Below, in pieces: positions 1-12,965 of a stretch of 64,000 nucleotides of DNA. This DNA is from Effrenium voratum (Eukaryota > Sar > Dinophyceae > Suessiales > Symbiodiniaceae), in assembly GCA_963377175.1 (NCBI GenBank), contig CAUJNA010000469.1, positions 1,166,788-1,230,787 on the forward strand. The letters run 5' to 3'. Positions within the stretch are counted from its first letter, which is position 1; each line of letters starts with the position of its first letter. The notes under the pieces are model-generated. The model was given only the letters and a program-made list of their open reading frames with translations. It searched no databases and had not been told where the DNA came from. A program made the position numbers and the translations under genes.

Positions 1-94
1 GGACCCGATCCCCTTAGGAGAATGGTCCAAGCCAGGACTCCCTAGATGACAGTGCAGACCAAGGCCGGGGCGGCTCAGTTCCATGGACTCCTTG

Positions 95-3000
95 TCACAG
101 CCTCGCCATGGGAAGGCCAAACGGCGAGCACGCGGAGCACGCGGAGCTGCCGGCCGCGGGCCGCGCAGGTTGGGTCCAAGCGGCTCGCAGCCTTGAAGAC
201 GCCTTCGCAGAACTCGTCGGAGTCCACAGCCCCGCCTGAGAGCGGAAATTTTCAGCGGGGCGGCCAGTGCCCAAGAGTAAAGTTTGTGCCGCAAGTAAGC
301 TAAGGGCGAGTGTCCCAACAGGAGTAAGACACCTTCCTCCGAGCCATGCAGTGAGGCTCTGGCCGCCATCGTAGTCCAGCATCACGAAGAGCTCTTCGAT
401 ATCCGCATTGCCCGCCAGCTCCTCATTTCTGTTGACAGGCTACCCACACGTCAAGGTAAACTGCTATGGGCCCGAGGTAAAAAGGGGGGCATAGATCTGC
501 ACCCCATTGATGCCAGACATCCTTCCAGTCACATCTACAGAACATTGGAAAGCAACAGGTGAAGGGTGTCCAAGCACATTCGAGCCATGCATCCACACTC
601 ACATCCGCTCTTTTCACCCAAGAGTTCAAGGGAAGCTGAGGTGGAAACTGCCCTGGAGGGGACATGGTTGCTGTTAAGCCAAAACCGCAAAACCGCGTCT
701 CTCACTTTTTGGGGTCCAAACAGATTTTGGCAAATCCACAAAGTGTCAACCTAAAAGTTGTTCAGTCCAAAGATCCGTTCCCAAATAGCCATGTAAAGTT
801 CAGAAATCCCAAATGAAATCTTGTTGGTTCCCCTCTTGAAACTTCGGTTTTGGTTCAATTCATTGGAACTTCTTGGATCTTGCATACATCCAACATTCCC
901 CTCTGATCCATAAAGAAACTAAAAGTGGGCCATCCTCAGATCCCCCGCCAAAGTTTAACTTTCAGTGGCTAGATGGAAGTCCAACCACGAACAACACTAA
1001 AAAGATCTAACAAGCTAAGGGACCGGATGGCTGGGTGGCCCCCCCCCCTCCCAGGAGGCGTGGTTTTCATCGGCGCGTCCTTCAGCTCCAGCCGCAGATG
1101 CTCCGGCGCCGTGCGGATCTCGTCCAAGCTGAGGTCCCCAGACCCGTCCTGCGCGCGACGAGACATACTCAGCTTCCCGTGGCTTGGAGCCGAATCGGTG
1201 GATTGCTGGTTGAGGAGGGGCTTCCAATTCACATGGAACCGTTCCACGTTCGAAAAGGGGGGGTGGGAGGGTAGGGCGAAATCCATTTCGCACCGTTCAG
1301 AAACCCTGCAATGATTCAATTCCCCAAGGTAAACTTAGCGAGAAACAATAAATTGTTTCAACCATGGCTTCATTTCGTGGTGCGCGTCTTAGTCATGTCT
1401 GTTCCCCTGAAACCTTGCCGGCTTCGAGTTCAAAATTCCTCCAGTCGCCAGGCGTTTAGGGCCACTCGAGCCGCTTTGGCGCCTCAACATCTCGACTCTG
1501 GCCGGAAACTGCTCTTTCGCAGGCATCCAGGGTGAGAGTCACCTAGGGGCTCGCGCCAATGAAGCCGCAACGTGACTCGCAGCGACTCAGCAGGGATCCT
1601 TACATTAGCATTGCCTTGTAAATGGTGGTTTCCCTTTATTTTGGTGTTGAAAAAGCCATGTTTCAAATGGTTGCAAAGTGTATCTTTTTACAGGAGCCCT
1701 GCGGAGTCACAGCTCCTCATCCAGCTCGTGGAACATGAGCTTCAACTCCTCCATCTGCTTCTTCTTCTTGGCCTCCTCCCAAGCCTTGCGACCGGGCGAC
1801 CGGTCGTCGACTCTCCCAGCGGTCGGGCGGTTGCGCGCCCGGTTGGCCTCCGATGGAATATTAGGAAACACCACCAGTTTTAGAAGACCCCCCGGTGGCT
1901 ATCAAGGGCTACCGAACCTGACAGGGACCCTTTTGTCCCTTTTAAAAGGACCCCGAACGTCAGGTTCCATCTTGATTGGTGGGAGGGTGACATTGCCAAA
2001 CATGAACGCAAGGTTGGCTGGTAGAAAGCCCGCTTGCACCTTCACGGATTCATCCCCAGTTGGCCAGTTCGGACTGCAAGGGGCTGACTGAAGCAATCCC
2101 TGCACCCGATTGCTTCAATGGGACGAACCTGATGAAAGAACGAAGCTTGCCAGCTCCTTCCCACCTTCTTGGCATCCTTATCCTCGGATGCCTGCGCTGA
2201 GGACTTGGAATTCAAGCATCAGGTTCCCCCCCCCCCCCACCCCCCCCAACATCCCCAACCCCCCAGCGCCAAAGCCTTCTGGCCAAATGTGTTTGGAAGC
2301 ATCTATCAAGGCCTGCATGAGTATGTGTGCATGCCATGTTATTCGCAGGTCTGCAAGCCGAAATCAATCGTCCACACCATGCTCAGGGGCCTTGAACGGC
2401 GCACAAACACTCATCCCAAAAAGGACAGCATGCGCTGCTCGCTCTCTGCTTTTTTCAACGTCCGGCCTGATCCAGGGAGGAATTCACCATGACCTCAGCG
2501 TGGCATCTGCATGTCTCTGCGCTGAACAACGATGATTGCTCTGGCCAAGAGGATTGGAGCGCCCACCAGTCAAGCAGGGAAGGTGTGCATAGCGACCAAA
2601 GCGGCGCGCACAACCTGGATGGCTGCAGTCTCTTCACCTCCTGCAGCTGAGCCCAACAAGCCGGGTGCCGTGCTGCAGTGACCAAGTTCATGAGTGCAAT
2701 GGCCAAGATCAGCAACACCGTCCTTGCACAAGAATGCCACTGGGGCTTGTGAACGGAGCCGAGCAAATGGGCAAAACAACGCTACCAGCTACGACTTCTT
2801 TTCGGGACAGTCTTTGTGCATATATAGGCCGAAGTGCCCAACCAGGGCAATGGAATGCAGCACACCCCTTGCTGCCGCCAGGACTCATGAAGTAAAAGAA
2901 GAGGAGGAAGCGATGCTTCACCAACGGCCGATAGATCGAGCCTGTCCCACGTCCATCCGAACAAGCGGCCACAGCTTGAAAGCGCGAGAGTCTGAGGGCC

Positions 3001-3703
3001 GTTTGAAACCGAGGAGCCGATGCTATCCATGCTGAACATCTGCAGCAAGGTGATGACAGCGTCCCCGAAGCTGCTGAAGTTTTCCCTGGCCGCCACATTG
3101 TAAGGATGATCCTCCGGCAGCTCGGCGTCCACCGCAATAAACCTCCGGCCAGGTTGGGAGCCCTCTTGCTGCTTCAGGTCCGGGTGCCGAGGAGGGAAAA
3201 AAACAAAAAACTCCAACTCTGCAGGCCCCGCAAGCATGTCTACACATGCCTTCACCAGAGTGAAAGGGACGCAAACCAACGCATCCGCGCAGCAAAAAAG
3301 AAACGATGAACCGCCGGCACGCATCGTCACTCGGGTTTTCGCAATTCCTCCCTGCCAAGGCGCTCTATGCCAATGATGGCAAAAATGTAAATGAGGATCA
3401 TGACCAGTAAGAATGTCCACAGAAGCGTTGTGACCTGGGCCATGCCCAGGACCCCCGCGTCAGCTCCCCAGTCAGCAATAAAAGCTCTGCCTTTCTGTCT
3501 GTCGGTCTGCCTGCCTTGGGCGCTACCAAAGCTAGCCTCGCCTGAACTCCATTCCCCCTTCTGCAAAATCTGTGTTTGCCCAACAGCTAGCATGCAAGCT
3601 CAGCTTAGCCTCAGTCCTGAAGAGGCCTTCGGGTCACGCCGAGCCACGCTGTGCAGCAGGCCCTGGACCAGCTGCCAAAGAGTCTGGAACTGAACCATCA
3701 GGC
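95..3703 (-). CDS. Voltage-gated cation channel, 3' part: S4-S5 linker, S5, pore, S6, two EF-hands
   Basis: Exons in transcription order: 3703-3648 (linker, LWQLVQGLLHS); 3434 to about 3385 (S5, TLLWTFLLVMILIYIFAIIG); 3111-3018 (pore helix NFSSFGDAVITLLQ and filter SMDSI); 2941 to about 2890 (IYRPLV...FFYFM, start of S6); about 2745-2674 (S6 core VLLILAIALMNLVTA); 1784-1716 (basic helix AWEEAKKKKQMEELKLMF and start of EF-hand 1); 1148 to about 1070 (rest of EF-hand 1, DGSGDLSLDEI); 421-364 (helix ELAGNADIEELFVMLD and start of EF-hand 2); 235 to about 95 (rest of EF-hand 2, AVDSDEFCEGVFKA). Phases agree at 3648/3434, 3018/2941, 1716/1148 and 364/235. The exon after LVTA (usually VIVE...) was not found. 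By family, this is a plasma-membrane, single-domain channel gated by voltage and tuned by Ca2+. The 3' end may run beyond the window. The 5' exons lie at 17.1-19.5 kb. Confidence 0.85.
1591..1701. mobile_element. MITE-like element, family 1, copy a
   Basis: Ends CAGGGATCCTTACA and TTACAGGAGCCCTG are near-inverted repeats. Shares GCATTGCCTTGTAA, TGGTGGT and AATGTATCTTTT-type motifs with 40186-40277. It ends 15 bases from the channel exon at 1716. Confidence 0.7.
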
Positions 3704-4068
3704 CTCGGCCGGGGAATCGCTGCGAAGCGCGTGACCCAGCGGCGGCCGAAACACACAACTCCCACTTCCTCCCTGCCCACCAGCGCACAGCCCACCACCG
3801 CGAGTCCGTGGAGCCTTCGCCCAATCTATTTTTGCCAAGTCCATTGAGCCGTGCGGGCGAGCGAGCCGTGGCAAGCTCAGGGCGCCCAGCGCTCGTCTAC
3901 CAAGGCGCCATCTGCGGCAGTTTGCTCAATCCAAACGGCGCCCGTCGGGAGGCCCGGCCTCGCACTTCAGATCTCCGTAAAAGTCGTGTCTTCGGCGCCC
4001 AATGGGCACGCGAGATGATGGAAGAAATGCCGGACCTTGCCCGTTCTACCAGGTGAAACCCTGCAGTC

Positions 4069-7000
4069 CTATGGTCGGATGCTCTTTTGGCCGTGGACGA
4101 GCAGCTCCTCCAGCAAATCCTGCATTGCGGATCAATCCTTGCAGACTATTTTGAGGCCGCCTATAAAAAGAGTTAACTCCAAAATGGGCAACCCCCGTAT
4201 GAATCAACCAAAAGGTGTCAATTCTGAGTTCTAAAAAAATGATCGGGCTCAGTTCACAAAGGCTTCTGGCAAAGGTTTGTGCAGGTGCGCGAAGCTTTTG
4301 AAGCTTCGCAATTAAGTACGATACCCAGCAACCGGGAAGAAGTGCTTGCAAAAGGGCATCACCATGAGGCAACTCAGGGTACGGAAACTCCTGGAGGTGG
4401 AGTCTTTCTGGGGACGTACCCCAACTCGACCATGGACTAGATATGCGAACCCAATCTCATGCTTCAGGTCCTTCTTGTAGATATCATCTGTCAGCTTCCG
4501 CCACTCCTCTGCATCCAGCGTCAGCAGCCTCACATCAGAGCCAGATTCTCTCAGCGACGTATCGAACGGCTAGCAATTTGCATCGGGACACCCTGGTGGA
4601 CACCGTGTTGCATGGGGATTTATGAGGATTGATGTTGACAAGGCAGTGTGCAAAAAAGCTTGTGAAATTGGCTGCTGCGGTAGGTGTTCGCCAGACACTT
4701 GCCTTCCTTGCCGCCTCCTGCGCGTGAAAGGAAAGGCTGCAGAACTGATACCTGGTCCACACTTGGGTCATACTGAGAACTGGTCGCGTTCCCCACGCCC
4801 GAAAAGAGTGCCCTTGTGGCGCTGGCTTTGGGTTCCCACTTAAAGACTAGCTTGAGATTCCTTTCTTGGCGCGAAAGGCAATAGCAGATATCGCTGCACA
4901 GGTTTTAAGACCCCATTCGCGGACACAACCCACACCCACACCCAGACCCAGACCCACACCCACACTTCTGCCCATTTTGGGCCTTCCTCCCTCCCTCCCA
5001 CCTCAATTTTTGGCCTTTAACTCCAGCCTCCAGCCCCGGCGCCAAATGAGCCGCTGCCGAAGCTTGGTCTCAGCCCGGATGAGGCGCTGGCCGCCCATGG
5101 CTGGGGTCACGTAGTAGTCCTCCAAGGAGCCGAAGGCGCGGGGGAAGGGGGGGAAGGAGTGGGAAGGGGGGGGGGAGGGAAGAGAATCCTGCAGTCAGGG
5201 AGCCCTGAGAAAGCCCTAAAATGTCACAGAATGCGACAGGAACAATTTCAAGAGGCCCTGTTGTGATGCTGACTTCGTGTTTTCCCTCTGTCCTCGTACT
5301 CGTCCATGACCTCAAGGCCATGACGAAAGTGGAGATGGGCAGGCGGGGTGCCCGTAAAGGGGAGCAAAATAAAAAGAACAACCTGTCGACCGTGAGAGCC
5401 ATGGAGCTATCTATCTTCAAGGCAGTGGAGAAGCCTTTGAATATGCAAATAGCCGGCCTGGTCTGGCCCATCATGTCTTTTCCCCCTTTCGGCCCACCTG
5501 CAGGACGGTTTTGCCCATGACCAGGTGAAGGGTCAAGACGCCATCCTGGAAGCTGGGCGTAACCGCCACCTCCATTTCTGCATGGAGAACCCGGAAGATG
5601 TCCTCCTCCACCGGCGAAAGTGGCGTCGGCTCGATGCTGTCGTGCGCCTGAGCGATGCTTGAGCGATGCTTGCCGTGGCCAAGTGCCCAACATCTTCTGT
5701 TCATTGCGCATCCCGAGCAGAACCAACAGCGAAACCCAGCCACAAAATCTGGTCTGTCATGCTTGCAGTGGGTGTAATGAGACTACTTGGGCTGGTGCTA
5801 TCTCAAAATTCAGGGGCACCCCAGAATGGTTGGCTCCCTTTTGGCGTCCCTTCAACACAGAGCTCGCCGGGGAAACAAAGGCATCCCCAAATCATCGGGA
5901 CCCGCCCCGCACCCCATCCGGTGCCTCACTCTCCGCCTTCAGATTCTGGAGCCAAACTTGAACCTGTGCCGGAAGAACCGTTGGGTGGTAGTCCAGGCGC
6001 AGGCAATCCTCCAGCAACCGAAACTGCCTCAGGGCCGGGTTCGGTAACCGTCCTTGGATCTTCAAGCTACTTAAGTAGGTTACAATCAAGGATATATGTG
6101 GGGCAACTGGGGTTCGTGCGCTTATAACCATGGTTATAACCTTCTTACGAAGTAGCTTGAACACCCAAGAGGGGCCCGTCCGATCCGCCGGACAAAAAAA
6201 CCACACCGGAGAAAGCCGTCGATCAGCTAAAAGGAACTATGAAGGTGAGCTTGGTGGATTGCAAATGGTTTCATGTTTGGGTTTGACACGGATGGGCCTA
6301 GTGAGGTGTCTGGCCGCCTGTACATCTGGGTATCGTTGTTGCTGCTATATACCCTTTCTGAAGTTCGGGAACACCTACCATCCTTGGAGCTTCCCTCAGA
6401 AAATCAGATATATCCCCACCAAACCCAACGGGGCCGAAGCATCCGCATCGGGCCGAAGACCCTCGCCTCAGCACCTCCGGCTGCGTCATGCGCACTGGCA
6501 GGCCCATGTTGAGCTCCGCGCACCGCGAGAGGAACTGCACCCGGGCCTCGTCCGAGAAGACCGCCATGACCGTGAGGGGCGCCACTGCGCTGCACTGGTC
6601 CTCCCAGACGCAGCTGGGCGCAGCTGGGCAGAGGGGGTGGAGGGGGCGGAGGGGGTGGAAGGGGCAACAGAAACAAAAGAAAAGGAGGAGGTGAAAAAGG
6701 GGAAGTGATGGCAAGTGGGAAGAATGGAAGGAGAAGAGCAGACCTAGCGCAAACCTGTTTGGAACAGGTGCCCCTTGATGCTTTGATGGGCAACCATGCT
6801 AGCGGGGAGCGCGCATTCCCAGAAAGGATGGGGGGGGCACATGAAGTTATTTGACTCACGTCAAGGTGTAGACAAGATGCGAGATGCTGCATGCGCTCCC
6901 CACCAGCCTCGAGCAAAATGTTGCCAATTGCATGTACTGCAGAATGACAACTTCAGATCAAAATCCCCAATGCAAGTAGTCCGGCCAGCGACCAGAACCA

Positions 7001-10000
7001 AATTCTACCAAATACGACCCTCTTGCAACTCCTGGGCACCATAGCATAAGAAACATGGGCAGGTATCCCCTCCCCCGCCTTCTTCCTCAGATGCAGTATT
7101 GCCTTATATATATATATATATATATTGCCTGCTTCTATGTATTGCACAAAACTCGCAGCCAGTCCCAAGCCAATTTAGTGAACAGCTGTCTCCGGGTTTC
7201 GTCTCACTTCCCCGTCTGTTCCATCCCCAAAGAATCCAGCGAAGCACAAAACGTTGACCTCACTCAGAGGAGTGAGAGAGGCAGGGCAAATGACGCGACA
7301 CCCCATGAAGGCGCAATATGGCCCACACTATCAGAGCTGCAGCTCCCGCAGTGAGGGTCTCCCTTTTTGACTATCTTGGCCTTTTCGACCTTTCTCACCT
7401 CGGCATAGCGGGGGGAGTTGACATGTTGGCAGGTTGTGAGCGCACTGTCGCGGATGCCTGTGGCTGCAAAGAGTGAATTCCTGCGAGCTTACTGAAGCTT
7501 TTTAACATTATTTTGGTCTTTCCTGCATGGTGTCCGCCGTAGGCGCCTTGCCCCATCTGTTTCACCCACGCCTGTGACAGCATAACACATTCCCCCCCAA
7601 AGCCCGCCCCCTAAGCAAACATGAAACTAAGACCCGCGGCTTGCCTTTTCGCGAGCCCACGCCCGAACGTGGAACTGGCTCCTTGCTGAGTTCCCGGAAG
7701 AAGGGCGCCATCTCCCGCAGCATAGCGCTCACCAGGCGGGGGTTCCGCACATCCAGGCGGGCGTGCGCATTCATCACCTGAACAAAATGGAACAAACGAC
7801 CAATGGCAACAGACTCACATGGAATCCCCCTACCAGGGGCAGCAACCAAATGCTGCACCCCAGAAACAAACCGACAAGTTGAAGCAAGACCCAGGGATAG
7901 AACTTAGAACTAACTAATGCATGCCACTTGCGAACTTACTAGCAACCAACTTTCTGTCAGCATGTGGCATGTCACATGCGAAAGAGGTCAAGCCAAAAGC
8001 GCACATCCCAGTACCGCCACTCGCACTCACACAAGCACATCTTGAGGCCTAGGCGAAGGCAACTGGCACACTGGCAAGTCATGCAGACACGGATCCAGCG
8101 GGGTGCAGCCGAGGGAAAAGACGTAGCACAAAACCCCTCAGGCTTTCTGGCCTCGATGTACATGTCCAGGACAAAGTCGTCCGAGAGCCTAAATAGGGCC
8201 TCGTTGCCCATGAGCGACATCCTCAGCCACGCCGGCCCATCGATTCAAAAGCGGGCATCTGTTTGACTAGGCAAAGACCAAAACGAGAAACAAAAGCACG
8301 CATGACTGTAGGAGAAGGGGGGAGAAAACAAACAAACAAAAAAAGAAGCACGCCACAAAAAAACAAGAAACCGACAAACCAACAAACGAACGGCGCCGGC
8401 GCCGGGGTTCTGGGGGGTGGGTTGTTCCTGGGTTATATATCCCTAAGCCGGGCGTCAGCGTCTGGTCCCGCACCCCGGCCCTGGCCAGCCAGTGGAAGAC
8501 CTGGCAGAGCCGCGCGGAGGAGGTGCCTCGGTTGCTTTCTGCCCTACGAAAAGTGGCTAACTTTTGGTGCTTTAATGCGGAAAACCCCTGAAAAGAAGGC
8601 AAAAAGTTTGAAAGTCCAGCAAAGGTGCTCTTCACCTCCCGCGCCAGCTCTGCGCCCACGCGCTGCAGCAGCTCCACCTGGGTTTTGCTGGCGAGGACCC
8701 CTAGGGCCTCCAGATTTGAGAGGTTCGAATCTCCAGTTTATTGGGGGGTCCCCCTCCAGAAGGGATGGTTCCCCGCATTTCGCCCAAAAACACCCCCTCT
8801 TCATAACTGGGGTTGACTAGGTCCTCCAGATTTGAGAGGTTAGAATGCCCTATTTTTCTGTAGTCTATTTTAGTAGGGTTGCTCTCTGCCAGGACCCCCC
8901 TTGCAAAAAGTGTTCTTCACTTTTGGGGGTGGAAGACCCCTTGATTTGTTTCACTGGGGGGTTTAGTGCAAAAAACACTTAAAACCCGACTTGATTTCAA
9001 CCCAAAAGGTTCAAGTCTAAAGATCCGTTGCCCAATAGCAGTCAAGCCACCCCCCGGTACTTGGCCATCACGAAGGCCTACGGCCGAGCCACTGATGCGG
9101 GTGGAGGGGAAGAAAAAACTGAAGGCTGGAGCCATCGGTGCCCATTTTTGGGGAAGTAAATACTCGGCTGCTTTCTGCCCCCCTGCTAAAAGTGACTATT
9201 TTTTAGTGGTTTAATACGGAAAACGCCTGAAAGTTGGCAAACAGTTATAGTCCTAAGATCCAAGAAAAATGCACCAAAGATTAGCTGGCCGCCCTGGTAG
9301 TTGATTGGACCACCAGGTAAGCCAGGAATCGCCCTCTCTCTCTATTTTTCGACCAAAAATCAACCAAAAAGGACACCTATGGCTGGGGCGGTAGGGTAGG
9401 GAAGGACTGAGCAAGAGTTTCGGTAGGTAGGGAAGGACTGAGCGAGTTTTTTTTGAACGAAGCGGTTTTAGGGATTCATCGAAGAAAGGAAACCTTAGGA
9501 TGGATGGCTGGCGGCTTACAGGGATGAGAGCCAGCAAGAAAAGACCCAGAAGAATCGAGCGAGAGGTGCTGGGAAGAATTGGGGGGTCCGTGGCATTCTT
9601 GATGTGCTCCAGGTTCGTGCTTGAATCACCGTGGGTCCGAACAAGCCGGACCTTGCCCTTGTTAGTATGGCAGCCATGGATTACAGCAAGATCTCTCAAC
9701 ACGTTTCATGCAGTTTGCCTTATATCCCAGCGGTTGCAACATGTTGCTTGAAAAGAAGAGCGGGTGAAAGCCTCAACACCTGAAAACCATCAAAGCCAGA
9801 TCGTAGAGACATTGCCCCGGAGCATGAAGCATCCAGTTTACTTTGAAGAAAACTGGAAGCTGGTGCGATAGGTAGGGTAAGGCAGTGCCCTCAACCTGTT
9901 TACCCTGCAAGAGTCAGGTCAAGTAGGGAATGAGTGAGCGAGTTTCCGGGGTTGGGAACGAAGCGGTTTTGGGATTCAGCGAAGAAAGGAAACCGTAGGA

Positions 10001-12871
10001 TGGATGGCTTAAAGGCAGCAAGAAAAGGCCCAGAAGAATCGAGCGAGCAAACTTTGAAGAATTTTCCGAGAGGTGCTGGGGAGAATTGTGGGGGCCTTGG
10101 CGTTCCTGATGTACTCAGGTTCGGGCTTGAATCAGCGTGGGTCCGAACTCATGCAGCTTATCTCAGCCCAGCGGCAACATTTTGCTCCCCTTCGGCTTGT
10201 GATAAGGGCCAGTTCGCTTCGAACCCAAACTCAGCCTGATCTTCCGGCCCGCACAAATACAAAGTGCGTCCATTTCGATCCCATTCACAAGAACCTCCCT
10301 TCTCACCCTCCACAAGGCCAAGCTTGCGGCGTCCAACCGAACCAAAAAACAAACAGCCCCCCAACGCCTGTTGGCCCCTCCTTCCGGCCAAAAAAGGCCG
10401 AACCAACGGCGCCAACTCCCAGCCCTGCCGACTTCCCGCGGACCTTTTTCGGCCGGAAAACAACAAGAAAGAGGAAACAAATGAGCAAAAAAAAGAAGAA
10501 GAAGAAGAACAAACGCCAAAAAACAAAAACCACAAAAAAAGGGGGGGGGGGGGGGAAAAAGACGACGGCGACTCGAGCTCCAAAACACCCCCGCCTTGAG
10601 CACCCGGAGGATGCGATCCAAGGGCATGGTGATGAGCAGCTCCTCCGCGCGCTTGGCGTACTGCGCCCAGAGCTCCGGCTCCGTGGGCCCCAGGTGCCAG
10701 GAGGACCTGCCCCGATCCCCACGGAGCCGAGCCACGAGCCACCAAAGAGGAGGAGCCACCAAGCAGGTCCTGTGGGTTCTAATCTTTTTTGTGCTAGTAA
10801 ATTGATGCTTCTCTAGAAATATATGGATGTTGAAGATCTTTAAGAAGTAAACGGTTTAGTAAGGAAAGGTCTTATTGTTTTTGTTGCAGAGGAAAAATTA
10901 TGTCCTGCTTTAATGCTATTTCATTTGTTTTAGTTGATTATTTACTTTTTTAAGAAATACAAACTGCTGTGTATCATTCGCAGCCTGTGGTTCAGGGTCA
11001 TCAAAGTTGGCTTGGGATGGGTTTCTGGACTTGGGAGGCTTCGGCCGGATGACGAGACTTCACAACCAGCCGATGGCTCCAGAATGAGATGCAGGGAGGC
11101 ACACCAGAAATGGCCAGTTGCAGCGGGATGTTTCCCACATCCCATTTTGCAGAATTCGAGGTTGGTGTCCAAATCTGGACTCCTCGTTGATCAGCTTTGG
11201 GCGTACCTCCCCCTACGAGAGGGGTCGCTTCTGGTTTCAGTTTGGTTTATGATGGCTGGATGCAAGCATGGTCTCAATTACTTGCCAGTTCCATCTATCT
11301 GTCCAAAAGGACAGCTAGGGCCAATGGAAATGGAATCACGATTGGGCCACCCCCTTGTTGAACACGTTGATGCCACTGTCTTCTAAATAGCCTCCTCGGT
11401 TTTTTGGGTAGCTTGAGAAATTTGAATATACACCCGATGTTTCACCATGAGACATGAGGTTTGAATCTTAGCGGAGGGCCCATTGGTGGACATCATTTCA
11501 ACAATTCATGACCGACTTGGCTCACTCACTCTTCATTCGTAGCATTTCGGGAATCATGTCCACTCGGGTCACTCCCTGACAAAAACCTGGCCACCGAGTG
11601 GCTCGATGGTCTCCAGGAACTCCCCCTCCAGCTTCTGGGTCACCTCCGGCACCGGCTGCGGCGGCGCCCGCGCCGCCGCGGCGTCGTAGAACTGGTCGCT
11701 GGGGTGGCCCGGCGGGGCGAAGCCGTGGCGGTCGCTGCTCCTCGAACCAAGCCGCGAAGTGAAGTGAAAAATTGGATATATGTGCAGTAGAGGCGCTCAT
11801 TCTTTGGTTGAGTATCTGTTCATACCCCTGACTTTCTTAGAGTTCTTTCGGGGGTGGTGGAAACCTTCTTAAGAGGAGAAAGGCCCGGGGTCTCAAGCCG
11901 AGCCTTTTCGTTTTTAGCTAGAAGCGGCGCCCAAGTCCAACTTCAATTCCCTTTCCTCTTCTGGCCCTTCCTTCCACCTCTTCCCTTTCCTGTCCTTCAT
12001 TCCTTTCGATAGCCTTTCCGTCTTTTCCCATTTCCCGACAACTTTGACTTTGTCACAGCTTCCTTTTCGACTCCATCCTTTTTCACCCCTTGCCATGTCT
12101 CTTTCACTGGCAGTTCTTCGCCATTCCTTTCCCCTTTGCCGGCGTCAGAAAGCAGCGCTTGGCCGGACGGACCACTGCAGCTGCCGTGTTGGGCTAGTTG
12201 CTGACTCGTCTTAGAGGGACTTCGTTGTTTACTTGGGAGAATGTGCCCTGCTGAGTTGCCACGTCTCTCTAGCAACAGTTCGGAGAAAAAAAAAGAAAAA
12301 GAAAAGCTTTATCCTAGGGGGGGGGGTGGGGGTGTGGGGGTGTGGGGGTGCAGGGGTGTGGGGGTGTGGGGGTGTGGGGATGGTGGTGTGTGGGGGTAGT
12401 GTGTGGGGGTGTGGGGGGGGGGTGTGTGTGTGTGGGGGTGGTGTGGGTGGTGTGTGGGGGGTCTCCCCGGACAGGACTCCGGACTCTTCATTGGCCTTCT
12501 GCAAGGCAGATTGATTGGAGTTAGCTCTGTTGACAAAGTAGTGGTCAGACCCAATTGCGCCTCAACCCCCTCAGTAGGAAAGCATTAACTTTGGCCCGGA
12601 GCTTGCAGCGCTGCGGTCAAATTGGCGGCTTCTAAGCCAGAAAAATGCTTGAATCGTATGATCGCGTCATGCCCTTGCAGACGCCACGTCTTTTTGCAAA
12701 CACTCGTTCTCCAAAAACGTGCCCAGCTGTACCAAAGCTTCAAGGTTTGATTCATTTGACTGTTGGATGGCATGCATCCTGTCGGGATTTGTTGTCCAAG
12801 GTAAGCTATCTCTTCCATCTCTTCGTAGTCTCGTCCAGTCAAAACATCTTTCAACTGCGTTGCCGTTCATG

Positions 12872-12965
<94 letters not shown>

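Noticed and set aside
12229..12560. His/Pro/Thr-rich frames
   Set aside because: Translation of the GGGGGTGT repeat.
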